Positions 17,452 through 26,233 of a stretch of DNA of 64,000 nt are shown here, one piece after another. The translations under genes and the position numbers were made by a program. Where the stretch lies: contig CAMNRM010000004.1 in NCBI GenBank assembly GCA_946553025.1, positions 1 to 64,000 on the forward strand, in the 5' to 3' direction. Source of the stretch: an uncultured Clostridium sp. Lineage in GTDB: Bacteria; Bacillota; Clostridia; Lachnospirales; Lachnospiraceae. The notes under the pieces are model-generated. The model was given only the letters and a program-made list of their open reading frames with translations. It ran no database searches and had not been told where the DNA came from. Position 1 is the stretch's first letter, and the number at the start of each line of letters is the position of its first letter.

Positions 17452-17679
17452 ATGAAAGAATTAGTTGAAGTTATCGCAAAAGCGCTTGTCGATAATCCAA
17501 ATGAAGTGGTTGTTACCGAGAGCTTAAAGGGTGATGATACTCTGATCGAATTAAAAGTTGCTGCTTCGGATATGGGGAAGGTCATCGGTAAACAGGGAAG
17601 GATTGCCAAGGCAATTCGTTCCGTAGTTAAGGCCGCTGCTTCCAAGGAAGATAAAAAGGTGATTGTTGAAATTCAGTAA
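17452..17679 (+). CDS. khpA: KH-domain RNA-binding protein KhpA
   Basis: 75-residue single-KH-domain protein (YlqC/KhpA family), which in Firmicutes partners with KhpB/Jag in RNA binding linked to cell division and growth. The GxxG loop is visible in DMGKVIGKQGRIAKAIRSVV. The start at 17452 follows GAGGTGATTTTT, 26 bases after rpsP. A longer in-frame start at 17356 would overlap rpsP and is rejected. Confidence 0.95.
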   Translation: MKELVEVIAKALVDNPNEVVVTESLKGDDTLIELKVAASDMGKVIGKQGRIAKAIRSVVKAAASKEDKKVIVEIQ

Positions 17680-17689
17680 CGACCCCTTT

Positions 17690-17722
17690 GGCTGCTGCTT
17701 CTGTGCGGCAGCCCTTTTTCTT
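17690..17722 (+). terminator. Rho-independent terminator after khpA
   Basis: GGCTGCTGC (17690-17698) pairs with GCGGCAGCC (17705-17713, one G-U) around a 6-base loop, followed by CTTTTTCTT. It may attenuate rather than fully stop transcription into rimM. Confidence 0.8.
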
Positions 17723-17829
17723 GGGGTTTTTGCTTTATGGGAAAATACATTCTGTCAGGCAAAAACCCTCCGGGGGATGCGCACTTCGCGCTCAGGAAAT
17801 CGTTGTATGGAAAATAAGGAGAGTTTTTT

Positions 17830-18342
17830 ATGGAAGAAATGCTTCGTGTAGGCGTGATCACTTCGACCCACGGTGTCCGGGGCGAGGTCAAGGTTTATCC
17901 GACGACGGATGATCCGGCACGTTTTAAAGATCTGGATGAAGTGACATTGGATACAGGAAAAGAACTTATACCGCTGACCATACAGAATGTGAAGTTCTTT
18001 AAGAAAATGGTCATCTTAAAGTTTAAAGAATATGATAATATCAATGCGATTGAACCCTACAAGGGAAAGGATCTGCTGATCCACCGCAGCCAGGCGGTGC
18101 CGCTTGAAGAGGGTGAGCATTTTATCGTGGATCTTATCGGGCTTACCGTGATTACCGATGAGGGGGAAACGCTGGGAAAACTTAAAGACGTCCTGCAGAC
18201 CGGGGCTAATGATGTCTATATTGTCGAACAGCCGTCGGGAAAAGAGGTGCTGATTCCCGCGATTAAGCCCTGTATCTTAAATATTGATTTGGAAGCCGGA
18301 GAGATGAAGGTTCATTTGCTGGAGGGGCTTTTGGATCTGTAA
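17830..18342 (+). CDS. rimM: Ribosome maturation factor RimM
   Basis: Assists 16S rRNA processing and 30S head assembly, binding S19. The N-terminal beta-barrel starts with [23 protein letters not shown]. The C-terminal PRC-barrel begins near residue 98 with [20 protein letters not shown] and has GANDVYIV. The 170-residue length is normal. AAGGAG lies at 17816. Genome order between khpA and trmD is as in other Firmicutes. Confidence 0.97.
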   Translation: MEEMLRVGVITSTHGVRGEVKVYPTTDDPARFKDLDEVTLDTGKELIPLTIQNVKFFKKMVILKFKEYDNINAIEPYKGKDLLIHRSQAVPLEEGEHFIVDLIGLTVITDEGETLGKLKDVLQTGANDVYIVEQPSGKEVLIPAIKPCILNIDLEAGEMKVHLLEGLLDL

Positions 18343-18394
18343 GCTGTGGTGTTTTCAGGGATGCCTGACGTTTTTGTATTTTTTGATTGTTTTT

Positions 18395-18424
18395 GTTACG
18401 GTTCATGCAGGTGTGAACGGTAAC
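18395..18424. repeat. Dispersed palindromic element, short complete copy
   Basis: GTTACGGTTCA (18395-18405) and TGAACGGTAAC (18414-18424) form an 11-base inverted repeat with one mismatch around TGCAGGTG. It lies in the rimM-trmD gap. Arms match the copies at 29284 and 51971. Confidence 0.7.
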
Positions 18425-18458
18425 TTGTTTTCCGGCGGCAGAAGGAGGGCAGGATGCC

Positions 18459-19226
18459 ATGCATTTTCACGTATTGACGTTATTTCCGGAAATGATCCTT
18501 CAGGGCGTGGGGGTCAGCATTACGGGAAGGGCGATGGAAAAGGGGATTATTTCGGTGAATGCAGTTAATATCCGGGATTATTCTAAAGACAAGCACCGCC
18601 ATGTTGACGATGCACCTTACGGCGGGGGAGCCGGAATGGTGATGCAGCCGGGGCCTGTGGTGGAAGCCTACGAGGATCTGTGCCAGAAGACCGGGAAAAG
18701 ACCGCGGGTGATTTATATGACGCCCCAGGGAAGGGTGTTTAATCAGGAGATTGCCCGCGAACTGGCAGAGGAAGAAGACCTTGTGTTCCTCTGCGGCCAC
18801 TATGAAGGGATTGACGAGAGGGCGCTGGAAATGATCTGCACGGATTATCTCTCCGTTGGCGATTATGTGCTTACCGGGGGAGAACTTCCGGCCATGGTGA
18901 TGATTGACTGCATTTCACGGCTCGTTCCCGGGGTGCTGAATAATGAGGTATCGGCGGAGGTGGAATCCTTCCACGATAATCTTCTGGAATATCCGCAGTA
19001 CACAAGGCCGGAGGTGTTTCGCGGCAGGACTGTGCCGGAGGTTTTGCTTTCCGGGCATCATCAGAAGATTGAGGAGTGGAGAAGGCAGCAGTCCATCTGC
19101 AGAACCCTAGAGCGCAGGCCGGATTTGCTGGAAGGGGCAAATCTCTCCAAGAAAGAGAAGAAATTTCTGGAGGAGAAGCTTATGGAGAAGGAGAAAAGAA
19201 GCTTTGAGCGTATAGAGGAAAGTTAG
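18459..19226 (+). CDS. trmD: tRNA (guanine-N1)-methyltransferase TrmD
   Basis: Methylates G37 in tRNAs reading CNN codons, preventing frameshifts. SPOUT fold with a trefoil knot: HVLTLFPEMI at the start, YGGGAGMVMQPGPV (SAM/knot region), FLCGHYEGIDER, LSVGDYVLTGGELPAM and the tRNA-binding EYPQYTRPEVFRG. The 255-residue length is slightly over typical because of a Lys/Glu-rich tail. AGAAGGAGGG precedes the ATG. It closes the rpsP operon. Confidence 0.98.
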   Translation: MHFHVLTLFPEMILQGVGVSITGRAMEKGIISVNAVNIRDYSKDKHRHVDDAPYGGGAGMVMQPGPVVEAYEDLCQKTGKRPRVIYMTPQGRVFNQEIARELAEEEDLVFLCGHYEGIDERALEMICTDYLSVGDYVLTGGELPAMVMIDCISRLVPGVLNNEVSAEVESFHDNLLEYPQYTRPEVFRGRTVPEVLLSGHHQKIEEWRRQQSICRTLERRPDLLEGANLSKKEKKFLEEKLMEKEKRSFERIEES

Positions 19227-19291
19227 TTTAAAGAAAAAATTAAGTAGAAAATAAAGTTAATTTAAAAGTTAATTTAGAGGAAAAAAATAAC

Positions 19292-19320
19292 TTGACAGAC
19301 AGATAAATACGGTGTACACT
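19292..19320 (+). promoter_or_regulatory. Promoter of the ABC exporter leader
   Basis: TTGACA (19292-19297), 17-base spacer, TACACT (19315-19320). It starts a leader of about 455 bases before the first exporter gene. The sequence just upstream (19227-19290) is low-complexity AT-rich. Confidence 0.8.
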
Positions 19321-19385
19321 GAGTTGCAGTTGTAACGCTTCTGGCGGATCATTAGAAAATATTTTTCAGAAAGGAGGCAGGATTG

Positions 19386-19496
19386 ATGAAACGGGTAGAT
19401 AGGGATTTTTCGGATACAGAACAAATGAATAGTTTATACAGGACAGCCTGCCGCAAAAACTTTCTGAATAGTGCAAGGAGAATTACGGATGTGTGA
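19386..19496 (+). CDS. Candidate 36-residue leader peptide
   Basis: An ATG at 19386 follows AAAGGAGG (19370-19377) and opens a frame of 36 codons (start MKRVDRDFSDTEQM, end ARRITDV). The peptide is charged, with no membrane segment. It lies between a strong promoter and terminator-like hairpins upstream of a heterodimeric ABC exporter. That position matches the bmrB leader peptide of Bacillus subtilis, whose translation controls attenuation of bmrCD. No sequence similarity to BmrB is claimed; the call rests on position, ribosome binding site and surroundings. Confidence 0.6.
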   Translation: MKRVDRDFSDTEQMNSLYRTACRKNFLNSARRITDV

Positions 19497-19501
19497 TTGC
19501 C

Positions 19502-19542
19502 GGATAATGGATAGCTAGGGTGTATCTTTGGTATCATTATCC
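19502..19542 (+). promoter_or_regulatory. Hairpin directly after leader ORF
   Basis: GGATAATG (19502-19509) pairs with CATTATCC (19535-19542). It starts five bases after the leader stop codon, so a ribosome stalled near the end of the leader would block it. Possible antiterminator or anti-antiterminator arm. Confidence 0.5.
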
Positions 19543-19565
19543 ACCGATATTATTTGGAAACAGAA

Positions 19566-19596
19566 ACCGCAGCTGGATAAAGGCAGCGGTTTTTTG
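19566..19596 (+). terminator. Terminator-like hairpin in exporter leader (first)
   Basis: ACCGCAGC and GCAGCGGT pair except for one internal A-A mismatch, then TTTTTT at 19590-19595. The distal arm plus T-run (GGTTTTTTGC) could alternatively pair with GCAAAAAC inside the leader ORF (19453-19460), which would prevent termination. Confidence 0.6.
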
Positions 19597-19648
19597 CATG
19601 TGTACAGCGATGCTTATTCGATGTGCATGGATTTTGGATGCAAGAAAG

Positions 19649-19686
19649 GTCTGGGCCTGTAGAGAGGTTCGGACTTTTTTGTTTTT
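19649..19686 (+). terminator. Terminator-like hairpin in exporter leader (second)
   Basis: GTCTGGGCCT (19649-19658) pairs over 10 positions (three G-U) with AGGTTCGGAC (19665-19674), followed by TTTTTTGTTTTT. It is a second potential stop within the same 5' leader. Confidence 0.65.
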
Positions 19687-19711
19687 ATTGAGGCACAGAG
19701 TCAGGAGGGAG

Positions 19712-19780
19712 ATGGATGTAAAGAAAAATCCGGATTTTAAAACATGTTCTGGAGAAAAAGAAAAAAGAAAGGAGGGATGA
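19712..19780 (+). CDS. Possible 22-residue upstream ORF coupled to exporter
   Basis: An ATG at 19712 lies just after AGGAGGGAG and encodes MDVKKNPDFKTC... ending at 19780, five bases before the exporter ATG and overlapping its ribosome binding site. Translation through it could open the exporter start. The spacing from its own ribosome binding site is short, so this is tentative. Confidence 0.35.
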   Translation: MDVKKNPDFKTCSGEKEKRKEG

Positions 19781-19785
19781 GCAGG

Positions 19786-21534
19786 ATGAAAAGATTATGG
19801 CCGTATATTCGGCGTTATTGGTTTTTGTATGGGATTGCCATTGCTTCTATGGTGGTGAGTATTCTTTTGGATGCGCTTTCACCGCAGATAACCCGAAGGC
19901 TTATTGATCAGGTTATCGTGGGCGGGGAAACAAATCTGCTGATGGGGCTTTTGCTTGGGCTTTTGGGAATCGGCCTGGGGAGGGCGGTTTTTCAGTATAC
20001 CAAGGAATTTATCTTTGACTTTTCCGCTTCGGGGATTGGGTGCCGTCTGCGGAAGGATTTATTTGACCATATCCAGACCCTTTCGGTAAGCTATTTTGAC
20101 AGCCATAACACCGGGGAACTTATGGCGCGGGTGAAGGATGATGTGGATCGGATATGGGATGCCTGCGGATATGTGGGTATGCTGTCGCTGGAGTGTATTA
20201 TTCACACCTGTATTATCGTATTTTGTATGTTTCGTTTAAGTCCGGTGCTGACGCTGATTCCTCTGATGATTATGCCGGTAATTATGTGGCTTGCCATAAA
20301 GATGGAGAATGGTCTGGGGAATGTCTATGATAAAATCAGCGAGGAAACCGCCGAGATGAACACGGTTGCCCAGGAAAATCTTGCCGGGGTAAGGACGGTG
20401 AAGGCATTTGCCAGGGAGGCTTATGAGATTCGGAAATTTAAGAGCCACAACCAGAGGTTTTATGATTTGAATATGGAACAGGCAAAGATTCTTGTCCGTT
20501 ACCAGCCCTGGATATCGTTTTTTTCGCGGCTTCTGTCCATGATGGTTATTGTGGCAGGCGGTATAGCCGTTATTCATGGAAAAATGACGATCGGCGCACT
20601 TGGGGCGTTTTTGGAGTACTCCAATAATATTACCTGGCCCATGGAAATCGTGGGCTGGCTAAGCAATGGTTTTGCCGCTGCCTTTGCCTCGAACCGGAAG
20701 ATTCAGAAGATTTTCGGGCAGGAGGCAGAGATTAAAAACCCGGAAGGCTATCGGTTGTCCGAAAGGGAAAATGCCGCCGAAACCTTATCCGGAAGAATTC
20801 AGTTTTCGCATGTGGATTTCACTCTTCACGGACAGACGGTGTTAAAGGATATTTGTTTTGACCTTCTTCCCGGAAAGACCCTGGGGATTATGGGGGTAAC
20901 CGGTTCGGGCAAGACTTCGATCGTCAATTTAATTCAGCGTTTTTATGATGTTTCTTCCGGGGAAATCCTGCTGGACGGAAGGGATATCCGCACGATTCCT
21001 CTTCCGGTTCTTCGGGGAAATATCGCTGCGGTAATGCAGGATGTCTTTTTGTTTTCCGACAGCATTGCCGAAAATATCCGTACCGGGCGAAAGGAAGATA
21101 CGCCCTGGGAAAGCCTGGAATATGCGGCGGCCTGTGCGGATGCCCACGGGTTTATTATGAATCTGGGGCAAAGGTATGATACGGTGATTGGGGAGCGCGG
21201 CGTAGGGCTTTCGGGAGGGCAGAAGCAGAGAATCAGCATTGCCCGTGCCATTGCCAAGGAACGTCCGATTTTGATTCTCGACGATTCTACGTCGGCTCTG
21301 GATACGGAAACGGAAAAGGTGATTGAACAGCGCTTAAAAGAACTGAAAACCAGTACAAAAATCATTATCGGGCACAGGATTTCTGCGGTTCGCCATGCGG
21401 ATGAGATTCTTGTTCTGGATGAGGGAAGGATTATCGAGCGGGGAACGCATCAGGAATTAATGGAGCAGAGAGGACAGTATTATCTGACCTATCAGGTACA
21501 GTACGGAGAGGAGGATGAGGGATTATGGCAGTAA
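19786..21534 (+). CDS. ABC exporter half-transporter (degenerate-site subunit)
   Basis: Type IV multidrug/lipid exporter half: six membrane helices in residues ~1-310, then a nucleotide-binding domain. Walker A is GVTGSGKTS, the signature is the standard LSGGQKQR, and Walker B is ILILDDSTSALD, where Asp replaces the usual catalytic Glu. This is the pattern of the BmrC-like partner in heterodimeric exporters. The start at 19786 is placed 9 bases after GGAGGG (19771-19776); the in-frame ATG at 19777 is too close and 19744 lacks a site. The next gene overlaps its end by 10 bases. Confidence 0.92.
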   Translation: MKRLWPYIRRYWFLYGIAIASMVVSILLDALSPQITRRLIDQVIVGGETNLLMGLLLGLLGIGLGRAVFQYTKEFIFDFSASGIGCRLRKDLFDHIQTLSVSYFDSHNTGELMARVKDDVDRIWDACGYVGMLSLECIIHTCIIVFCMFRLSPVLTLIPLMIMPVIMWLAIKMENGLGNVYDKISEETAEMNTVAQENLAGVRTVKAFAREAYEIRKFKSHNQRFYDLNMEQAKILVRYQPWISFFSRLLSMMVIVAGGIAVIHGKMTIGALGAFLEYSNNITWPMEIVGWLSNGFAAAFASNRKIQKIFGQEAEIKNPEGYRLSERENAAETLSGRIQFSHVDFTLHGQTVLKDICFDLLPGKTLGIMGVTGSGKTSIVNLIQRFYDVSSGEILLDGRDIRTIPLPVLRGNIAAVMQDVFLFSDSIAENIRTGRKEDTPWESLEYAAACADAHGFIMNLGQRYDTVIGERGVGLSGGQKQRISIARAIAKERPILILDDSTSALDTETEKVIEQRLKELKTSTKIIIGHRISAVRHADEILVLDEGRIIERGTHQELMEQRGQYYLTYQVQYGEEDEGLWQ

Positions 21535-23300
21535 ATGCAAGCCGGATGGATGAAGAACAAAAAGAAGTGTCAAAAAAAGAAACGATTTTCCGCCTGTTTG
21601 GCTATCTTCTGGCTTATCAGCGGGAACTTGTGCTGGTGCTTTTGATTATGGCAGGGACGATTGCCATCAGCATGATTACTCCTCTTTTGATGGAGCGGGC
21701 GGTGAATGTCCATGTGGCGAATAAGGACGTAACCGGGCTTTTGACGATAGGTGCGCTTTCCCTGGGGATGTTTTTCCTTTACCTGGCAGGGACGAAGGCA
21801 AGGATGGCGGTGATGGCTTCCGTGTCCAACCGGGTGCTGGTGACCATACGTCAGCAGCTTTATGAGCACATCCAGACGCTGAGTTTCCACTTTTTTGATA
21901 CAAGACCCACGGGAAAGATTCTTGCGCGGATTATCGGCGATGTAAATTCCCTGAAGGATGTGCTTGCAGACAGCGTAACGCAGCTTGTACCGGATTTGCT
22001 GACGGTTCTTTGCGTGGCAGTGATTATGGTGATAAAAAATTACCGCCTGGCCATGGCTGCGCTGATTGCCGTTCCTCTGCTGGCTGTGGGGATGTTTTTT
22101 ATTGAAACAACGGCGCATAAACTCTGGCAGGTATTTCGGAAGAAAAATTCCAACTTAAATGCCTATGTCCATGAAGATCTTTCAGGAATTCGGGTAATCC
22201 AGAGTTTTGCCGCGGAAAAGGAAACCAGGAAGGTATTTTTTGAACTGGCCGACGAGCAGAGGAAAGCCTTTGTGGATGCCGTGGTTGTGGCGGACGGTTT
22301 TGGACCTGTGGTGGAAATTACATGGGGGCTTGGGGGATTTCTCCTCTACTTTATCGGAATCCGGATTATCGGGGCTGAAAATGTGGGAATAGGAACCTTT
22401 CTTGCATTTTCCACCTATATTGCCATGTTCTGGAGTCCTATCCGCAATCTGGCCAATTTTTACAATAAGCTGACCACGAATATCTCGGCAGCCGAGAGGA
22501 TTTTTGATATTTTAGATACAAAGGCGGATATCCGGGATCGGGACGGTGCCGGGAAGCTGCCGCAGTTAAAGGGCGAGGTGGAATTTTCCCATGTATCTTT
22601 TGCCTATGCGGATGAGCCGGAGAGGATGATCTTAAAGGATGTCAGCTTTAAGGTAAAGCCGGGGGAAACGATTGCTTTAGTCGGGCCTACCGGTGCGGGA
22701 AAGACGACGATTGTCAATTTAATCAGCCGTTTTTATGAGGCACAGGAAGGAGAGATCCTTCTGGACGGGCATGAGGTTTCGTCTGTGACCTTAAAGAGTC
22801 TGCGCAGCCAGCTTGGGATTATGACGCAGGATAACTTCCTTTTTTCCGGGACAATCCGCGAAAATATCCGTTATGGCCGGCTGAATGCCTCGGATGAAGA
22901 GGTTATCGAGGCGGCAAAGGCCGTGAATGCCCATGAATTTATAGAAAAATTAGAAAATGGGTATGATACAGAAATCAGCGAGCGCGGGGCAAGGCTTTCC
23001 ATCGGACAGAGGCAGCTTCTGGCCTTTGCACGAACCATGGTTTCCAAGCCCGGGATTTTAATTCTGGACGAGGCGACGTCGAGTATCGATACGCATACGG
23101 AGCGGATGGTGCAGAAGGGAATTGATGCGCTGCTGAAAGGGAGGACGTCCTTTGTGATTGCGCACAGGCTTTCGACCATCCGCAAGGCGGACCGGATCTT
23201 TGTCATTGATCAGGGGAAGATTTTGGAAGAGGGAAACCACGGGGAGCTGATGGAGAAGAAGGGGGCTTATTATCAGCTTTATCAGAGTCAGTTTATGTAA
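21525..23300 (+). CDS. ABC exporter half-transporter (catalytic-site subunit)
   Basis: Partner of the preceding gene. Six membrane segments are followed by a nucleotide-binding domain with Walker A GPTGAGKTT, the non-standard signature LSIGQRQ, and Walker B ILILDEATSSID with the catalytic Glu present. Together the pair would form one complete ATP site (its Walker motifs with the partner's LSGGQ) and one degenerate site, as in BmrCD- and LmrCD-type drug exporters. The 10-base overlap with the upstream gene implies translational coupling. The substrate is unknown; the attenuator-like leader suggests response to translation-inhibiting compounds. Confidence 0.92.
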   Translation: MAVNASRMDEEQKEVSKKETIFRLFGYLLAYQRELVLVLLIMAGTIAISMITPLLMERAVNVHVANKDVTGLLTIGALSLGMFFLYLAGTKARMAVMASVSNRVLVTIRQQLYEHIQTLSFHFFDTRPTGKILARIIGDVNSLKDVLADSVTQLVPDLLTVLCVAVIMVIKNYRLAMAALIAVPLLAVGMFFIETTAHKLWQVFRKKNSNLNAYVHEDLSGIRVIQSFAAEKETRKVFFELADEQRKAFVDAVVVADGFGPVVEITWGLGGFLLYFIGIRIIGAENVGIGTFLAFSTYIAMFWSPIRNLANFYNKLTTNISAAERIFDILDTKADIRDRDGAGKLPQLKGEVEFSHVSFAYADEPERMILKDVSFKVKPGETIALVGPTGAGKTTIVNLISRFYEAQEGEILLDGHEVSSVTLKSLRSQLGIMTQDNFLFSGTIRENIRYGRLNASDEEVIEAAKAVNAHEFIEKLENGYDTEISERGARLSIGQRQLLAFARTMVSKPGILILDEATSSIDTHTERMVQKGIDALLKGRTSFVIAHRLSTIRKADRIFVIDQGKILEEGNHGELMEKKGAYYQLYQSQFM

Positions 23301-23320
23301 AAGAAAGACTGCCGCAAATG

Positions 23321-23362
23321 TGCGAACAGCAGCTGATTACTGCGAACATGTGCTCAGTAACG
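23321..23362. repeat. Degenerate copy of dispersed palindromic element
   Basis: Contains GCGAACAGCAGCTGATTACTG and CGAACATGTGCTCAGTAAC, resembling diverged halves of the element at 29284. It lies between the exporter and clpS. The match is imperfect. Confidence 0.35.
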
Positions 23363-23452
23363 AAGAAAAAGATGGACGAAAGGGGGAAAATCGGATAGAA
23401 TAGAGTCAAAAAAGATAGAAGATGAACTCTGGATTGGGGATGGTGAGGAAAG

Positions 23453-23752
23453 ATGGCGGCGAAGGAGCAGATTAAGGAACAGGTAAAAAACCAGGTAAAA
23501 CTGCCCAGGCAGTACCAGGTGGTGATTTATAACGATGATTTTACCCCTATGGATTTTGTGGTGGAAGTGCTGGTGGATATTTTCGGCAAGGAGGAAGCGG
23601 CGGCTGTGGCGCTGATGCTGGAGATTCATAAAGGGCAGTATGCGGTTGCCGGGGTTTATCCTAAGGATATTGCGGTGACGAAGGCGGCGCAGGCGGTGCA
23701 GTGGGCCAGGCAGGAGGGTTATCCGCTGAAGGTGGAAGCGATTTGTGTGTAA
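23453..23752 (+). CDS. clpS: ClpS adaptor protein
   Basis: Adaptor that delivers N-degron substrates to ClpA. After a ~17-residue polar N-terminal extension the core shows YQVVIYNDDFTPMDFVVEVLVDIFGK, with the substrate-contacting NDD...M segment, then MLEIHKGQYAVAGVYPKDIA, where His contacts the N-degron amine. 99 residues. GGAAAG precedes ATG 23453. The gene lies 81 bases before clpA, a functional pair. Confidence 0.93.
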   Translation: MAAKEQIKEQVKNQVKLPRQYQVVIYNDDFTPMDFVVEVLVDIFGKEEAAAVALMLEIHKGQYAVAGVYPKDIAVTKAAQAVQWARQEGYPLKVEAICV

Positions 23753-23833
23753 AACCACTGTGTCAATAAGAAGCGGCAACAGACCTTTGGACGCTTTTAT
23801 CATATTATTTGGACAGAAGGGATAAGGGACAAG

Positions 23834-26161
23834 ATGGAATTTACCAGGAACATGCATAAGGCCATGGAGAGGGCAGTGATTTTGGTTCAGCAGAACCATC
23901 ATCGGTATTTTTTGCCGGAACATATTTTATACGGAATTACGTTTGATGAGGATTTTGACCGGGAGTTTTCGTCGGCCGGGGGGAAGGTTGAACTGCTTCG
24001 TAAAAATCTTATGGAGTTTTTGGGGGAACATGCAGAAACCGTGGACGGTGAAAGTAAGGCCGTGCTGAGTGCGGATATGGAAAGGGTGCTGATGATTTCG
24101 GAAGGACAGGCTCGTTCCAGCAGCCGCAGGGCGGTGGATATCAGCCATGTTTTATCAGCCCTTCTGCATCTTGAGGATTGCTATGCCCTTTATTTTCTCC
24201 TGATCCAGGATGTGAATTTGCTGGAACTGATTGGAGAGCTTTCCCGGGAGAGCCTGTACCAGGAACGGGGCGGGGAAGAAGACGGGATTTTGCAGGACGG
24301 TGTTTTCCGGGGCGGAAATCTGCAAAGGAAACATGGACGAAGGGCAGAGGGAGATTTCGGAGAGGATTTGCAGGACGTAGGAGAGTACGGCGGGGAGGAA
24401 AGCGGGAATCCGTCGGCAAAGTCCCGCCGCTGGCTTCGCTATGTGGAGGATATGGGGGAAACCTGTAAGAAGCAGAACCCGCTAATCGGGCGGGAGCAGG
24501 AACTCGAGCGGACGATGCAGATTCTCTGCCGCAAGGATAAGAATAATGTGCTCCACATCGGGGAACCGGGGGTGGGAAAGACAGCAATTGCCTATGGTCT
24601 GGCGCAGAAGCTTCTTAAAGGGGATGTGCCTGAGCCCCTTATGGGGGCATCGCTTTACGCTCTGGATCTGGGCGGGCTATTAGCGGGGACGCAGTACCGG
24701 GGAGATTTTGAAAAGCGCTTTAAGGAGATTATGGAAGGGCTTATGGGGGTGGAAAAGCCGATCCTTTATCTGGATGAGATTCATAACATCGTCGGTGCGG
24801 GAGCGGTGAACGGCGGCAGTCTGGATGTGGCCAATCTTTTAAAACCTTATCTTGCCGCGGGTCATATCCGCTTTATCGGGGCGACCACCTATGAAGAATA
24901 TAAGAAGCATTTTTCCGGAAGCAAAAGTCTGGTTCGGCGCTTTCAGAACGTGGATATAGCAGAGCCGGGGAAGGAAGAGGCGATAGAGGTTTTAGAAGGG
25001 CTGAAAGCCGGATATGAAAAATTTCACGGGGTAAAATATGCAAAGGGAGTTTTAGCCTATGCGGTGGAGATGAGCAGCCGCTATATGAATGAGCGGTTTC
25101 TTCCCGATAAGGCCATTGACCTGATCGATGAGGCGGGGGCTTACCGCAGGCTTCACCCGTTAGCGCAGAAAAAGCAGACGGTGGGGAAGGATTTAATTGA
25201 ACAGGTGCTGGCAAAAACCTGCAATATTCCCGTAAAAACCGTAGAAAAGGGAGAAACCGAAAAGCTGGCTGCGCTGGAGCCGGCGATAAAGCAGCAGCTT
25301 TTCGGGCAGAAGGAAGCCATCGTTCAGGTGGTCAATGCGGTGAAGTTTTCCCGTGCAGGGTTAAATGAAGAAAATAAGCCGGTCGCATCGTTTTTATTTG
25401 TGGGAGCGACCGGTGTGGGCAAGACCGAACTGGCCAAAGTGCTTGCAGCAGAACTTGGGATTTCATTTATCCGGTTCGATATGAGTGAATATGCGGAAAA
25501 ACACGCCATTGCAAAGCTGATTGGCGCTCCGGCGGGCTATGTGGGCTACGAGGAAGGGGGACTTCTCACCGAAGAAATCCGAAAGCACCCGCACGCCGTT
25601 TTGCTGCTGGATGAAATCGAAAAAGCTCATCCCGATATTTTTAATGTTCTTCTGCAGGTGATGGATTATGCCACGCTTACGGACAACCAGGGAAGGAAGG
25701 CGGATTTCCGCAATATTATCCTGATTATGACCTCGAATGCCGGGGCAAAAGAGGTGGGAAAGAGCCAGATAGGGTTTGGAAGTTCGGCTGTAAATATGGA
25801 CGCACTGAAAGAAGCGGTTAAACGTACCTTTTCCCCGGAGTTTCGCAACCGGTTAAGCAAGGTTGTATACTTTAACAGCTTAGACGATGCTATGGCAAAG
25901 CGGATTACGAAAAAGAAGTTAAAGGAATTAGGCGATAAGCTGGCGCTGAAAAACGTGGAATTTGACCTGACCCCGGCAGCAGAGGAATATATCCGCAAAG
26001 CAGGAATAACCAAAGAGTACGGTGCACGGGAGATTGACCGTGTGATTACCGGCGAGGTAAAACCGCTTTTGGCAGAACAGCTACTGTTTGGCCGCTTAAA
26101 GCGGGGCGGGAAATGCTGCCTGGATGTGGAACAGGGGGAACTTGTTCTCAGGCAGAGGTAA
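23834..26161 (+). CDS. clpA: ClpA-type AAA+ unfoldase
   Basis: Unfolds substrates for the ClpP protease. Residues ~1-145 form the Clp N domain (ClpS-binding), followed by a charged Gly/Glu/Arg linker (~150-205). D1 has Walker A GEPGVGKTA (~242) and Walker B LYLDEIHNIVG. D2 has Walker A GATGVGKTE (~523) and LLLDEIEKAHPD. SQIGFGSS (~645) supplies the IGF loop that docks on ClpP, so it should work with a ClpP encoded elsewhere. It lacks the long coiled-coil insertion of ClpB. 775 residues, close to E. coli ClpA. Confidence 0.93.
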   Translation: MEFTRNMHKAMERAVILVQQNHHRYFLPEHILYGITFDEDFDREFSSAGGKVELLRKNLMEFLGEHAETVDGESKAVLSADMERVLMISEGQARSSSRRAVDISHVLSALLHLEDCYALYFLLIQDVNLLELIGELSRESLYQERGGEEDGILQDGVFRGGNLQRKHGRRAEGDFGEDLQDVGEYGGEESGNPSAKSRRWLRYVEDMGETCKKQNPLIGREQELERTMQILCRKDKNNVLHIGEPGVGKTAIAYGLAQKLLKGDVPEPLMGASLYALDLGGLLAGTQYRGDFEKRFKEIMEGLMGVEKPILYLDEIHNIVGAGAVNGGSLDVANLLKPYLAAGHIRFIGATTYEEYKKHFSGSKSLVRRFQNVDIAEPGKEEAIEVLEGLKAGYEKFHGVKYAKGVLAYAVEMSSRYMNERFLPDKAIDLIDEAGAYRRLHPLAQKKQTVGKDLIEQVLAKTCNIPVKTVEKGETEKLAALEPAIKQQLFGQKEAIVQVVNAVKFSRAGLNEENKPVASFLFVGATGVGKTELAKVLAAELGISFIRFDMSEYAEKHAIAKLIGAPAGYVGYEEGGLLTEEIRKHPHAVLLLDEIEKAHPDIFNVLLQVMDYATLTDNQGRKADFRNIILIMTSNAGAKEVGKSQIGFGSSAVNMDALKEAVKRTFSPEFRNRLSKVVYFNSLDDAMAKRITKKKLKELGDKLALKNVEFDLTPAAEEYIRKAGITKEYGAREIDRVITGEVKPLLAEQLLFGRLKRGGKCCLDVEQGELVLRQR

Positions 26162-26233
26162 GCAGGTTTGGCCGATATCACGTACTGCGCAGAACTTCAG
26201 CTTATCTGCTGTATAAAAAGGAGAATTGCAAGC

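Noticed and set aside
19520-19780. 86-codon frame running into the exporter gene
   Set aside because: The upstream part crosses two terminator-like hairpins and lacks a start signal; only its last 22 codons (from 19712) are kept as a possible uORF.
24141-24587. 148-codon minus-strand frame inside clpA
   Set aside because: Overlaps conserved ClpA coding sequence; no ribosome binding site.
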